64,000 nucleotides of DNA from Methylomicrobium sp. wino1 (GCF_003932755.1 NZ_CP024202.1:1798001-1862000); one strand, 5' to 3'; shown: positions 17,352 through 26,600, counted from the stretch's first letter. Notes: generated from the sequence alone by a model not told the origin. Numbers and translations are program-made.

Positions 17352-18428
17352 ATGAAGTCACTATTTAGGGTTCTTGTGGTTATCGCTTATTTGTGCGGTT
17401 CATTTAGCTGGGCCGCCGAAGTCAAAGGCTTGTTCGAAACGGAGGTCATTGCGAAAAGCCAGCGGCCGGAAGATATTGAGGCCGCGATCAAGGAGGCGAT
17501 GACCATTGTCTTGCAACGGGTATTATCCGGCAACGGTGTTCTCGATGATCCTGTTGCTAAGACTGCCGTGGCCCAGGCGCGTTTTTACGTCAAGCAGCAC
17601 CAATACTCGTTGGTTGAGAAGCCGAGCGATGCCTCCGGTCAGGCGCGAGTCATGCGGGTTTTGTTCGACGAGACGCGGCTACTGAATTTGCTCAGTACCG
17701 GACGATTGGGGATTTGGAGCGAGATAAGGCCGGAAACACTGCTTTGGTTGGTCGTCGACGAACACGGGAAACGGAGTTTTTTTAAACCCGAATTGAGGCC
17801 GTCTTTGGAGCATGCTATCAGTCGCGCCGCGAAACAGCAGGGATTACCGCTGATTTTTCCTTTGCTTGATCTTGAAGAGCGCACCCAAATTGCCGTGCAT
17901 GATGTTCTGAGCGCTTACCCTGAACAACTATTGAATATTTCCGGACGTTACGATGTGGTATCGATACTGGCGGGTAGGGTGGCGCGACAAGCCGATTGTT
18001 GGCAGGCGGATTGGGCTTTTTATTTCGACGGAGACGTGCAGCAGTGGTCAAATTCCTGCGGCACATTACATGAAGCGTTGTTGAGTGGTATGCGGGGTGT
18101 GTATACGCGCTTGTCTCATTATTATGGCGTTAAGCCGGATATACTTGAGCGAGGCATGATGACGCTCAATATCGCCGGAATTGCCGGTATGAACGATATG
18201 TCTCGAGTTACGCGTCATATTGAATCGCTGCCGATGGTCAAATCGGTGGCTTGGCTCAGTGTCAAAGACGGCTTTAATCGCTATAGAATCAATTACGAAG
18301 GTGATTTCAGCGTGTTTCGGCATACGCTTGGTTCCGGTGGCGTCTTAGAGTCGATGGGATCAGTCGGATTGGGCTCTGATGAATTAAGTTCCGATGAGTT
18401 GAGTTTTAGACTGCTTCCCATGCGGTAA
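17352..18428 (+). CDS. DUF2066 domain exported protein
   Basis: Protein of 358 residues with a signal peptide (SLFRVLVVIAYLCGSFSWA) and the DUF2066 domain, a family of unknown function usually encoded next to purM. The ATG at 17352 has GAGG just upstream and is preferred over a GTG at 17343. Conserved stretches include AIKEAMTIVLQRVLSGNG near the N-terminus and ILAGRVARQADCWQADWAFYF in the middle. The C-terminus ends with a short duplicated GSDELSSDELS stretch that may be a lineage-specific tail. Probably periplasmic. The hda gene that often follows in other genomes is not here. Confidence 0.85.
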   Translation: MKSLFRVLVVIAYLCGSFSWAAEVKGLFETEVIAKSQRPEDIEAAIKEAMTIVLQRVLSGNGVLDDPVAKTAVAQARFYVKQHQYSLVEKPSDASGQARVMRVLFDETRLLNLLSTGRLGIWSEIRPETLLWLVVDEHGKRSFFKPELRPSLEHAISRAAKQQGLPLIFPLLDLEERTQIAVHDVLSAYPEQLLNISGRYDVVSILAGRVARQADCWQADWAFYFDGDVQQWSNSCGTLHEALLSGMRGVYTRLSHYYGVKPDILERGMMTLNIAGIAGMNDMSRVTRHIESLPMVKSVAWLSVKDGFNRYRINYEGDFSVFRHTLGSGGVLESMGSVGLGSDELSSDELSFRLLPMR

Positions 18429-18472
18429 AGTCGTGATATATTCTTGAGTGTTGTATTCAATTTAAAAACTAT

Positions 18473-18625
18473 TTAACCCAGCCTTTACAAATGTAGTGCC
18501 TACGTCTAAGTTATTGAAGCATAAGAATAAAAAAAACGTGCTAATAATAGCTTTGTAGCGGCATAATATTTTAATTGTCTTAATTTTCAGTAGTTTATAA
18601 TAGGCAAATGTTAAGGCTGGGTTAA
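18473..18625. repeat. MITE-like element with 13-bp terminal repeats
   Basis: TTAACCCAGCCTT (18473-18485) is repeated in perfect inverse as AAGGCTGGGTTAA (18613-18625). Similarity of the arms continues imperfectly inward. The AT-rich interior of about 127 bases has no gene. This resembles a miniature inverted-repeat element. It fills most of the gap between the DUF2066 gene and the secreted-protein gene. Confidence 0.5.
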
Positions 18626-18687
18626 GGGTAAGCAAGGATAACGCTTTTGGATTTACCAATTAAAATAACTATAAATGTGAGAAGGTT

Positions 18688-19200
18688 ATGACGACAAAGA
18701 AATTATTGAAAGTGACTGTTTTTTCGATTGCAGCATCAATGACAAATGGGGCTTTTGCTTATTCCGAAGATATGGACAAGCCCGCATGCAAAACACCAAA
18801 ATTCAGGGATTTTAATCTGCCGGTTTATAGTGCGGAAAACAAAGCCGAGGTCGCGCCCGAATCCGAACTGATGTTTACGATTTCCAATTGGATAGCGCCG
18901 GAATCTGTTAGTGTAACGGCAAAAGGTATTCCTCTGAAGGTGGAGGTCGAAAATAAAAACAGTTTTTTTAGAGTCAGCGCAAAATTACCGGCTTCTTTAA
19001 ACGGAAAATTTGCTCGAATCAACGTAAGAGCCGATGCCGTTCTTGGCTGTAAAGGCATGGACGGGTGGTTGATTAAGATTGCCGATAGCCCTCAAATTTT
19101 GGCCTCCGAGCCCGAAGCCGAAGAAAATGTTGGCAAGCCTGTTGTCGACACAGTTGAAGAAGAGAAGGCCGAGGCTGTAATCGAGAAAGCGGGCGAATAA
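18688..19200 (+). CDS. Hypothetical secreted protein
   Basis: Protein of 170 residues that I do not recognise. An N-terminal signal peptide (LLKVTVFSIAASMTNGAFA) points to export. The mature part has two cysteines (about positions 32 and 118) that could form a disulfide, a beta-rich middle (SVSVTAKGIPLKVEVENKN) and a strongly acidic Glu/Ala tail. A GAGAAGG ribosome site precedes the ATG. The gene stands alone, with a MITE-like element upstream and the convergent deaminase gene downstream. Likely a periplasmic protein. Confidence 0.65.
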   Translation: MTTKKLLKVTVFSIAASMTNGAFAYSEDMDKPACKTPKFRDFNLPVYSAENKAEVAPESELMFTISNWIAPESVSVTAKGIPLKVEVENKNSFFRVSAKLPASLNGKFARINVRADAVLGCKGMDGWLIKIADSPQILASEPEAEENVGKPVVDTVEEEKAEAVIEKAGE

Positions 19201-19220
19201 TCCGCTGGTCATTGCGTTGG

Positions 19221-19694
19221 CTAATAAAGGATCTTATCGGGTTTAGCATTCCATCGCTCAAAAGGCTTGAGATCGTTGTTTTGTTTGAGGTTTAGCATGG
19301 CGATGCGTCTTTCGGCCGGCGGCAGCGGAATTTCATCATAAATGAAGCTGTCGTCGAATCCTGCCGATGCGGCATCTTCTCGGCTACAGGCATAATAGAC
19401 CTTGTCGAGACGGGCCCAATAAATCGCTCCTAGGCACATCGGGCAAGGTTCGCAGCTGGTGTACAAAATACAGCCGGTCAATTGAAAGTTGTTCAGTACT
19501 TGGCAGGCTGATCGAATGGCCATGACTTCAGCATGAGCCGTCGGGTCGAGCCGGCTGGTGACTTGGTTGCCGCTGGCGGCAATGATTTTATTTTCTTTGA
19601 CGATCAGTGCGCCGTAAGGCCCGCCTTGTCCGGATTCGACGTTTTCAGTAGCGAGATCGATTGCTTGTTGTAAATAGTCCGAGTGCGTGCTCAT
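19221..19694 (-). CDS. guaD: Guanine deaminase-type nucleoside deaminase
   Basis: Zinc-dependent deaminase of 157 residues from the cytidine deaminase fold. The zinc and catalytic motifs are TAHAEVMAI (His and catalytic Glu) and CEPCPMCLGAI (two Cys). The later stretch YYACSREDAASAGFDDSFIY resembles bacterial guanine deaminase, which converts guanine to xanthine. A role on another base cannot be excluded. The ATG overlaps the metA stop by four bases, so it is the last gene of a four-gene unit with the acidic protein, the P-loop protein and metA. Confidence 0.82.
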   Translation of the reverse strand: MSTHSDYLQQAIDLATENVESGQGGPYGALIVKENKIIAASGNQVTSRLDPTAHAEVMAIRSACQVLNNFQLTGCILYTSCEPCPMCLGAIYWARLDKVYYACSREDAASAGFDDSFIYDEIPLPPAERRIAMLNLKQNNDLKPFERWNAKPDKILY

Positions 19695-20755
19695 AAGCCT
19701 AAAGGGTTGTTGGGGTCGATGCCCGGCATAAACGGAATACGCCGGTCCTGATCGGTGATCTGATAAATTTTTCCGAGCCAGTTGTTAAAAACCGCTCGAG
19801 CCGTATCTCGCCAAGTATTGTCGATGTAATCGAGAACGGCGGCTTCCGGAAAAGGTTCGGTCGGTTTATTGCCTCGTCGCGACGCTATGACGTGATCACG
19901 GTAGTCCGTGAAAACGCGCTGGACTTTGGGGCTGAAATAATGCTCCGGAAAAGGCGGATAGTCTTCTATGTCGCCGTTATAGTAACGATTCACCTCACGC
20001 TTGTATTCTTTTAGCAGGCTGATGTCGTCGTACTCCGGGTGACCTTGAAAGAATACGATTCGGAAACCGTCCGGGCTAACCGCCAGATGGACGCCTGCCT
20101 CCTTGCTCGCAACCAATACTTTCAAGCCTTTTTGTTCTATGTCTTCGCGAAAGATTTCGTTAAAACGCGAATGCGGGACATCGAAACGGGTATTGATTTC
20201 CGAGACCAAAGGATGTTTTCGATCCAGGACTTTATGCGGAAACACTCCCCAGCGTTTAGCAGGTAAACGGGTTCTTTCGATGCCGTAGCAAAACTGGATA
20301 ACGGCGTGCGTTGCCAGACACGAACATAAAACGGACGGAACATTCTGTTTGGCCCACAAGAACACTTCGGTCAACGGTTGCCAAAAATCTTCTTGGTCTA
20401 GTTTCGGTTTTGTGACATTGGCTCCGCTGATGATCAAGGCGTCCAGCCCGTCTCGCTTAATGGTTTCGAACGATTCGTAATAACGCTCTATGTGTGCTTT
20501 TGCTTCCGAGTTTCGGGGCAATCCGTCGACGGTAAAAGGATGAACATGAAACTGCGTGATTTGGTTACACGCACCGACCAGTCGAAAAAATTGGCGCTCG
20601 GTGGCTTCAAGCGCGGAATCCGGCATCATATTCAGCAAGCCGATATGCATTTCTCGAATATCTTGGTGACGGGCGCGCTCCGGCTTCAGAATTTCTTCGC
20701 CTTCTTCACGCAGACGCTGGAATGTCGGTAAATCGGTGTGTGCGACTAAGGGCAT
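19691..20755 (-). CDS. metA: Homoserine O-acyltransferase, MetA family
   Basis: Activates homoserine with a succinyl or acetyl group for methionine synthesis. The 354 residues have the MetA class I amidotransferase-like fold: MHIGLLNMMPDSALEATERQ, the nucleophile cysteine in CSCLATHA, and the catalytic His in FFQGHPEYD. It is somewhat longer than the E. coli enzyme, with extra residues at the C-terminus. Acyl donor choice cannot be read from the sequence with certainty. It overlaps the deaminase gene by four bases and follows the P-loop gene by 15 bases. Confidence 0.92.
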   Translation of the reverse strand: MPLVAHTDLPTFQRLREEGEEILKPERARHQDIREMHIGLLNMMPDSALEATERQFFRLVGACNQITQFHVHPFTVDGLPRNSEAKAHIERYYESFETIKRDGLDALIISGANVTKPKLDQEDFWQPLTEVFLWAKQNVPSVLCSCLATHAVIQFCYGIERTRLPAKRWGVFPHKVLDRKHPLVSEINTRFDVPHSRFNEIFREDIEQKGLKVLVASKEAGVHLAVSPDGFRIVFFQGHPEYDDISLLKEYKREVNRYYNGDIEDYPPFPEHYFSPKVQRVFTDYRDHVIASRRGNKPTEPFPEAAVLDYIDNTWRDTARAVFNNWLGKIYQITDQDRRIPFMPGIDPNNPLGL

Positions 20756-20770
20756 TAATTCAAACCTAAT

Positions 20771-21619
20771 TTAAGCCTGTTGCTCGGCGATCGCGTCTGC
20801 GATCAACCGAATGAAATCGTCTTCGTTGTTAACCTGTGCGGCATCGTTGGCGTCGATAGTATAGCCGTACTGCCGGGCTATCGCTTCATAGCGAGGTAAG
20901 CGCGACCTGAATAATTCCGGGAAGACCCATGTGACGAATTCGTCAGGCGGAATCATTTCGGGGGCCGAAAAGTAGCGTTTGTCCATGAATTCGGCCAGTT
21001 TTTCATCCAAAAAGTCTTCACGGTAATACAGCGGTTTCGGGTCGGTTTTGGCGCGCTCGATAATGGTTTTTTCGAGATCCGGCGGAATCTTGATATAGAG
21101 GATTAGCGTATGCTTGGCGAGTGTATCCAGTACTGTTGGGTTGTCCAGCTCGCATAAACTGCCGCCGGCATCGTTAATGAAGTGTTTGTAGCCGTAGATG
21201 TCCTCGGATTTTTTTATGAAATCGGGAACATCAAGCATTGCTGAAATTTCGGCTTGATGATGCAATTGTTGGCGGCGCTTGAATTCCTTTAAAGACAATC
21301 CGCCCAGTTCGGGGTTGCCGATTTTACCGAGAAAACTCGATACCGGAGTTAGGTTGTCGACGGTAACGTTGTTGCATATATAGATAGAGTCGGAGAGCAG
21401 TAACTCTCGCAAAAACGGTACATCCATCGCTCGGCGCTTGATGTTGTCCAGGATGGGTTCATCCAGATATTTGGTGCCGATCCGGTAATCGCCGGAATAA
21501 TGAAACCATTTTTGTCTAGGTAGCTTATTGGCCAGTGTGGTTTTACCCGCGCCAGACATGGCCATTAGTGTAATGCTTTTGGATTCCCAATCCAGGAATT
21601 CCGGTGCACTCATTTTCAT
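20771..21619 (-). CDS. Uncharacterised P-loop ATPase/kinase-like protein
   Basis: Cytoplasmic protein of 282 residues with a clear Walker A motif near the N-terminus (MAMSGAGKTTLANKL), similar to small-molecule kinases and shikimate- or adenylylsulfate-kinase-like folds. Later stretches include KKSEDIYGYKHFINDAGGS and LILYIKIPPDLEKTIIERA, suggesting a nucleotide-dependent enzyme with a bound partner. I do not recognise a named family. It lies between the acidic DUF6763-like gene (14 bases upstream) and metA (15 bases downstream), so all are probably co-transcribed and may share a role. Confidence 0.75.
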   Translation of the reverse strand: MKMSAPEFLDWESKSITLMAMSGAGKTTLANKLPRQKWFHYSGDYRIGTKYLDEPILDNIKRRAMDVPFLRELLLSDSIYICNNVTVDNLTPVSSFLGKIGNPELGGLSLKEFKRRQQLHHQAEISAMLDVPDFIKKSEDIYGYKHFINDAGGSLCELDNPTVLDTLAKHTLILYIKIPPDLEKTIIERAKTDPKPLYYREDFLDEKLAEFMDKRYFSAPEMIPPDEFVTWVFPELFRSRLPRYEAIARQYGYTIDANDAAQVNNEDDFIRLIADAIAEQQA

Positions 21620-21633
21620 GCGAAGTGTTTCCG

Positions 21634-21930
21634 TTAATCGATGTAATCGTCAAAGTTTAAATTGTCCATATTGCGACGGTGTTCGTCCGGGTCGCTGTAA
21701 CCGAGGTCTTCGTCGTCCAGTTCGAAAGGCGCACTCCAATCCTCGGGTTCCTCAATATAGTCGAAGGTCGAATTATACCAACTGTCGTTGTCGTATTCGC
21801 CAATCTCTCCATTCAAATATTGTACTTCGATCGAATCATCGTTTTCATCGATCGTAATGATTTTGAACGTTAAATTATTTTCGACATCTTTGTACCATCT
21901 GTCGATGACGGGGTCTGCTATTGTAGTCAT
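21634..21930 (-). CDS. Small acidic DUF6763-like protein
   Basis: Very acidic protein of 98 residues, probably of the DUF6763 family of unknown function. The N-terminal half reads like a compact beta domain (DRWYKDVENNLTFKIITIDEND and VQYLNGEIGEYD), and the C-terminal half is an Asp/Glu-rich tail (PFELDDEDLGYSDPDE). First gene of the four-gene unit leading to metA and the deaminase. An AGGAAT sequence lies before the ATG. Acidic tails of this kind often mediate protein contact, but no function can be given. Confidence 0.7.
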   Translation of the reverse strand: MTTIADPVIDRWYKDVENNLTFKIITIDENDDSIEVQYLNGEIGEYDNDSWYNSTFDYIEEPEDWSAPFELDDEDLGYSDPDEHRRNMDNLNFDDYID

Positions 21931-22266
21931 GTTAAATTCCTCAAAAAATTAGGGTATTCCGTATAAACCTTCATAACCTGATTGACAGATTGTTATCGGC
22001 TGGTTATCTAACCGGCAATCGTTTGCAAGCCGGCCGGTTGTAAAAAATCATGCTCGCCGTTACCATCAAAGCTAGCTGAAATTGCCTGTAAAGAAAAGAA
22101 GTTTTTAACGGTCGTGGCAAATAAATAAATTCATGGTTTGTTAAGGAATAGCGTTGTATTTTGTGAGGTAAAGGTTTGCCGAAGGCAGTTGTTTTTGGCC
22201 AATCGGCACCAATAGTTTGCGGATGAATTGCTGAGCTTCGGTTTGGTCCGATGAGTTGAGCGGGCC
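21931..22266. other. Intergenic region without a gene
   Basis: This 336-base gap between the oxidoreductase gene end and the acidic-protein gene start contains no convincing gene or RNA. One small inverted pair is visible, CCGGC and GCCGG around 22011-22035. It probably holds the promoter of the four-gene unit, but no strong promoter boxes stand out. Confidence 0.5.
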
Positions 22267-23136
22267 TTAGCTGAATTTGCGAGGCTTTTTCAAGCGGTAC
22301 AATGCCGAAATGTCCTCGTCACCAAAGCCTTGATCCATTAACTGTTCGTAATTGAGTAATGTCATTTCGGCCAAAGGAATAGGCGTGTCGGCGTTTTCGG
22401 CCATCTTACGGCAGATTTCCAAATCTTTGTGATGCAATGCCAATTTGAAGCCCGGTGCGAATGTATTCTGCATCATTGTTGGGCCTCTATGTTCGAGAAA
22501 CCAATTGCCGGCTGCGCCCCCCGAGACGACTGCGATGACTTTATCCATCGGCAGGCCTTGCGCTTTGCCGAATGCCAGTGCTTCGGTCACGGCTTGGTTA
22601 ATGCCGGCGGCCATGATTTGGTTGACCGCTTTCGTGGCCTGCCCGCTGCCGACCGGTCCCATGTGCAGAATGCGCGCGGCGATCGCGGCAAGAATAGGCC
22701 GGATTTTTTCCAAAGCTTCGCTACTCCCGCCTACCATCATTGCCAATGTGCCTTTTTTCGCGCCTTCGACGCCGCCCGAGACCGGCGCATCGAGAAATTG
22801 CGCTTGTTTTTCGGCGAGTATTGCGGCAGCTTGTTGTGCAGTTGAGCTGCTGACCGTTGACATATCGACGACGACCGCGCCCGGTTTAACCGTCTGCGCG
22901 ACGGCAGTAACCATTTCCAGCACGTCTTCGTCGCGCGAGACGCAAATCAAAATGACCTCGCACACGACCGCGAGTTCGGACAGTGTTTCGAAAGCGACGA
23001 CACCGAGTTCGTCGGCCAACGATTGCGCCTTGCTAGCAGTGCGGTTATAGACGCCGGCTAAGAAACCTACCTTCGCGAGATTTCTCGCCATGCCGGAGCC
23101 CATTGCGCCGAGTCCTATGAGTCCTGTACTAGTCAT
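22267..23136 (-). CDS. 3-hydroxyisobutyrate dehydrogenase-family oxidoreductase
   Basis: NAD(P)-dependent beta-hydroxyacid dehydrogenase of 289 residues. The Rossmann motif GLIGLGAMGSGMARNLAKVG opens the protein, the substrate motif DAPVSGGVEGAKKGTLA follows near residue 120, and the catalytic lysine lies in GQATKAVNQIMAAG. Possible substrates are tartronate semialdehyde, 3-hydroxyisobutyrate or succinate semialdehyde; sequence alone does not decide. It follows speA by 11 bases and is probably co-transcribed with it. Confidence 0.88.
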   Translation of the reverse strand: MTSTGLIGLGAMGSGMARNLAKVGFLAGVYNRTASKAQSLADELGVVAFETLSELAVVCEVILICVSRDEDVLEMVTAVAQTVKPGAVVVDMSTVSSSTAQQAAAILAEKQAQFLDAPVSGGVEGAKKGTLAMMVGGSSEALEKIRPILAAIAARILHMGPVGSGQATKAVNQIMAAGINQAVTEALAFGKAQGLPMDKVIAVVSGGAAGNWFLEHRGPTMMQNTFAPGFKLALHHKDLEICRKMAENADTPIPLAEMTLLNYEQLMDQGFGDEDISALYRLKKPRKFS

Positions 23137-23147
23137 GATCTATTTCT

Positions 23148-25124
23148 TTATTTTTCCAAATAAGTATAAGCCCGAAGCCCTGCTTCGAGTTCTTTTTCAT
23201 ATTCGTAGCGCTCCAGTTCGCCGATACCGCTTTGCGTTAGCTTGTTATGATAGGCTTCCTTCAATTCTTCGGGATTGATATGGACATAGTCGAGTAAATC
23301 GGAGACATGCTCGCCTTCTTGTAAATCCGAAAAATGATAACCGTTAGCATCGAGTTCGATATTTATCGAATGCGTGTCGCCGAACAGGTTATGCATATCG
23401 CCGAGAATTTCCTGATAAGCCCCGACCATGAAAAAGCCGATAAGATAGGGTTCGTTCAAGTCGATTTTGTGAAGCGGCATCGTATTTTCGATATTCGGCC
23501 CGTCGACGTAGCGATCGATACGGCCGTCTGAATCACAGGTTAAATCTTGCAGTACCGCACGGCGGGAGGGTTGCTCGCCGAGACGGTGAATCGGCATGAT
23601 CGGGAATATTTGATCGATACCCCAAATGTCAGGCAACGACTGAAATAAAGAGAAATTGCAAAATACTTTGTCGGCGAGCTTTTCATTAAGCTCTTGCAGA
23701 ATCAATGCCTCGCTGTGGTTGTTCGGGTTCAGGTGCGATTTTATTTGACGGAATAGCCGAACGTAATCGCACTCGGCATCGGCAAGTTCGATTAACCCGA
23801 GTTTACCCTGCACGAAGGCGCTTCGTGCTTCGCTTAGATTGAATTGGGCGTCGTGATAGTGTTCGGCGATGTTGTGCGAAGAAATCGGCGTGTCGTGTGC
23901 GTCAAGTTCGGTATCGATCGATTCGATATCGGTGACATTGCTGATTAGCACGGCATGATGCGCGGTTAATGCCCTGCCGGATTCGGTGATGATGTTCGGT
24001 TGCGTTAAACCGTGTCCGGCGCAGGCTTCGGCGAAACCTCGCACGATGTTTTGCGCATATTCGTCGACGCTGTAATTGATCGAGCAGTCGCGGCGCGAAC
24101 GGCTGCCGTCGTAATCGACTCCGAGACCGCCGCCCGCATCGACCGTATCGATGATCGCACCGAGTTGGTGGAATGCGGCATAAAACTGTCCGGCCTCCTT
24201 GAGCGCGGTTTTGATATCGTGAATATTCGCGATTTGCGATCCCATGTGGAAATGCATCAGTTTCAGCGTGTCCAGCAGGCCTTCCTTGTCGAGACGCTCG
24301 ACTAATTGCAGGACTTCTCCGGCGTGAAAGCCGAATTTGGATTTTTCGCCGCCGCTGTTTTGCCATTTTCCGGCGCTGATGCTCGAAAGCCGGACTCTGA
24401 CTCCGAGCAGCGGCTTGATGCCCAGTTTTTGCGATTCCTGCAGAATCATTTCCAGCTCGGATGGTTTTTCTATGACGATATAAACCTTCAATCCCATGCG
24501 CAAGCCGATCAAAGCGAGGCGAATATAAGCGCGGTCTTTATAGCCGTTGCAGACAATCAGTCCGGGCGACAAGGCCAGGATCGCCAGCAATTCCGGCTTA
24601 CTGCCGGCTTCAAGGCCTACATTGCCACCGGATAAAATGCCTTCGATGACTTTTCGCTGTTGATTCACCTTAATAGGATACACCGGCGTGTAATTACCGT
24701 TATATCGATGAGTCTCGCGCGCCTTGTCGAATGCGGAATGCAATTGCTTGACCCGGTTTTTAAGAATGTCGGTAAAACGCACCAACACCGGTAACGATAG
24801 ATTTTTTTCGTTTAAGGTCTGTGCGATTTCGTATAAATCCAGCTCGACATTTTTATCGGGACAGGGTTTAACGGTTATTCGTCCGGCTTCGTTGATCGAA
24901 AAAAAGCCTTCGCCCCAATTGGCGATGCCGTAAGTTTGCGCCGATTGTTCGATGGTCCAGGGTTGTTCAGGCTTGGCTTGCACTAGGGCTTCCTCGATTT
25001 TAAGTATTGATTCAGAATTGGAAATGGGTACGAATAATACGGATTTACGTCGATTTTCTAATGCCGTGTACTCGTAAAGGCTTAGGCTTTGCAAAGTTAT
25101 TGAATCGACTCGCGTTGATGTCAT
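23148..25124 (-). CDS. speA: Biosynthetic arginine decarboxylase
   Basis: PLP enzyme that converts arginine to agmatine, the first step of polyamine synthesis. The 658 residues equal the E. coli enzyme in length. The PLP lysine lies in YPIKVNQQRKVIEGIL, the Gly-rich substrate region in TVDAGGGLGVDYDGS, and the conserved C-terminal GAYQEILGDMHNLFGDTHS is intact. An N-terminal extension of about 55 residues precedes the conserved PWTIEQSAQTYGIANWGEGF. It is divergent from speE across a 149-base shared promoter region, so the two polyamine genes may be jointly controlled. Confidence 0.95.
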   Translation of the reverse strand: MTSTRVDSITLQSLSLYEYTALENRRKSVLFVPISNSESILKIEEALVQAKPEQPWTIEQSAQTYGIANWGEGFFSINEAGRITVKPCPDKNVELDLYEIAQTLNEKNLSLPVLVRFTDILKNRVKQLHSAFDKARETHRYNGNYTPVYPIKVNQQRKVIEGILSGGNVGLEAGSKPELLAILALSPGLIVCNGYKDRAYIRLALIGLRMGLKVYIVIEKPSELEMILQESQKLGIKPLLGVRVRLSSISAGKWQNSGGEKSKFGFHAGEVLQLVERLDKEGLLDTLKLMHFHMGSQIANIHDIKTALKEAGQFYAAFHQLGAIIDTVDAGGGLGVDYDGSRSRRDCSINYSVDEYAQNIVRGFAEACAGHGLTQPNIITESGRALTAHHAVLISNVTDIESIDTELDAHDTPISSHNIAEHYHDAQFNLSEARSAFVQGKLGLIELADAECDYVRLFRQIKSHLNPNNHSEALILQELNEKLADKVFCNFSLFQSLPDIWGIDQIFPIMPIHRLGEQPSRRAVLQDLTCDSDGRIDRYVDGPNIENTMPLHKIDLNEPYLIGFFMVGAYQEILGDMHNLFGDTHSINIELDANGYHFSDLQEGEHVSDLLDYVHINPEELKEAYHNKLTQSGIGELERYEYEKELEAGLRAYTYLEK

Positions 25125-25273
25125 AGAAAAAACTAGGCGGCAGGCCCTAGTTATCGGTTTTCATGCGATAAATCAGCCTTATTCGAACGTCTATTTTTTC
25201 TAGCTACTGAGTCATGAGCGAATTTCTAATATAATGACGCCATTTTAAACGTTTCCAACAGGATTACCCAATA

Positions 25274-26122
25274 ATGAACCCCACTGAATGGTTTACCGAA
25301 CAAGCTCCCGGCGCAGGATCGGCGTTTTCGTTAAAAATTAAACGCAAGTTACACGAAGAACATTCCGATTTTCAATTCCTTGAAATCTATGAAACCGAGG
25401 ATTTCGGTAATCTGATGGTGATCGACGGCTGCACGATGGTCTCGACCCGCGACAACTTCTTCTATCACGAAATGATGAGCCATCCTGTGTTGTTCACGCA
25501 TCCCGATCCGAAACGGGTCTGGATTATCGGCGGCGGCGACTGTGGAACTCTGAGAGAAGTCTTGAAGCATCCGGGCGTAGAAGAAGTCGTGCAGATCGAC
25601 ATCGACGAGCGCGTGACGCGTTTGGCCGAAATGTATTTCCCGGAACTATGCGAGTCGAACGGCGATCCCCGCGCCGAGCTGAAGTTCATCGACGGCATTA
25701 AATGGGTCAAAGATGCTGCGCCCGGTTCGGTCGACATCATCATCGTCGACAGCACCGATCCGGTAGGGCCGGCCGAAGGCTTGTTCGGCGAAGCGTTTTA
25801 CCGAGATTGTTTGAATTGCCTGTCCGAAAACGGCATGGTCATACAACAATCCGAGTCTGCTCTTTATCATTTGAATCTGATGCAAGCCATGCGCAATGCC
25901 ATGAGCGCGGCCGGCTTCGATCATTTGCAAACGCTGTTTTTCCCGCAATGTATTTACCCGTCCGGCTGGTGGAGCGCGACAATCGCCGGCAAGAAGGCAT
26001 TGAACGGTTTCAGGCAAGAGGATTCGGCGAATAAACCGTTTACGACCGAATATTACAACGTCGACATCCACCGCGCGGCATTGGCGCAGCCTGAGTTTGT
26101 CAAACGGGCGTTCGGCGGTTGA
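25274..26122 (+). CDS. speE: Spermidine synthase
   Basis: Transfers an aminopropyl group from decarboxylated SAM to putrescine. The 282 residues show the family motifs GGGDCGTLREVLKHPGVEEV, the acidic motif DGIKWV and VDSTDPVGPAEGLF. The ATG follows an AGGATT ribosome site. It is divergent from speA, so agmatine and spermidine synthesis genes share a promoter region. An AT-rich stretch TAATATAATG lies about 30 bases before the start and may hold a -10 element. Adenosylmethionine decarboxylase (speD) and speB are not in the window. Confidence 0.96.
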   Translation: MNPTEWFTEQAPGAGSAFSLKIKRKLHEEHSDFQFLEIYETEDFGNLMVIDGCTMVSTRDNFFYHEMMSHPVLFTHPDPKRVWIIGGGDCGTLREVLKHPGVEEVVQIDIDERVTRLAEMYFPELCESNGDPRAELKFIDGIKWVKDAAPGSVDIIIVDSTDPVGPAEGLFGEAFYRDCLNCLSENGMVIQQSESALYHLNLMQAMRNAMSAAGFDHLQTLFFPQCIYPSGWWSATIAGKKALNGFRQEDSANKPFTTEYYNVDIHRAALAQPEFVKRAFGG

Positions 26123-26317
26123 TGTATGCAAGGCAAGTCGGGCAATACAGTTGTCCGTCTTCAATACTAACAATGAATACGAACAAAAATCGCGGTGTCG
26201 GTTGCCTAACTTATTCCCTTTCGTTATGTGTCTTCAGGGCAAACGCATTAAAATAATCAACATATCAATATGTTATCCTGTTGCTTAGAACGCTTAGTCA
26301 ATTCGGCTTAACTTATG

Positions 26318-26600
26318 GTACCCCTCCCTGGGCCCCGTTAGGCCGCGCCGAGCACTGGCGATTTTGCCGAGAATAGCCCGTTAGGGGAGCGGCAGGGATG
26401 CCGCTCGTTTTCGGAGGGCTAGGGATAGCCCTTCCGAAAACCCTCGGCAAAATCGTCAGCGCGCAGGATGCAGCGGCCTCCGGGTGTCTTTTCTTTTGGA
26501 TACTTTTCTTTGGACAAGCAAAGAAAAGTATCGCGGTTGTCGGTCCGCGAACCGACTACTCACAAGCGTCGCGATAGCGACACAAAGCCTTATTTAGGTT
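26318..26600. repeat. Structured intergenic repeat with nested hairpins
   Basis: An outer 13-bp inverted repeat (26359-26371 with 26443-26455) encloses two hairpins: GAGCGGCA-GGGA-TGCCGCTC (26387-26406) and a 14-15-bp arm pair (26408-26421 with 26426-26440), both capped by GGGA. A separate 12-bp perfect hairpin follows at 26501-26530 with loop GACAAG. Together they fill the gap between speE and ccdA. The last hairpin resembles a motif widely dispersed in proteobacterial genomes. It is probably a multicopy element of the genome; copy number cannot be judged here. Confidence 0.7.

Noticed and set aside
26359-26530. CRISPR array
   Set aside because: Repeats are inverted and nested rather than direct and evenly spaced, and no cas gene is present.
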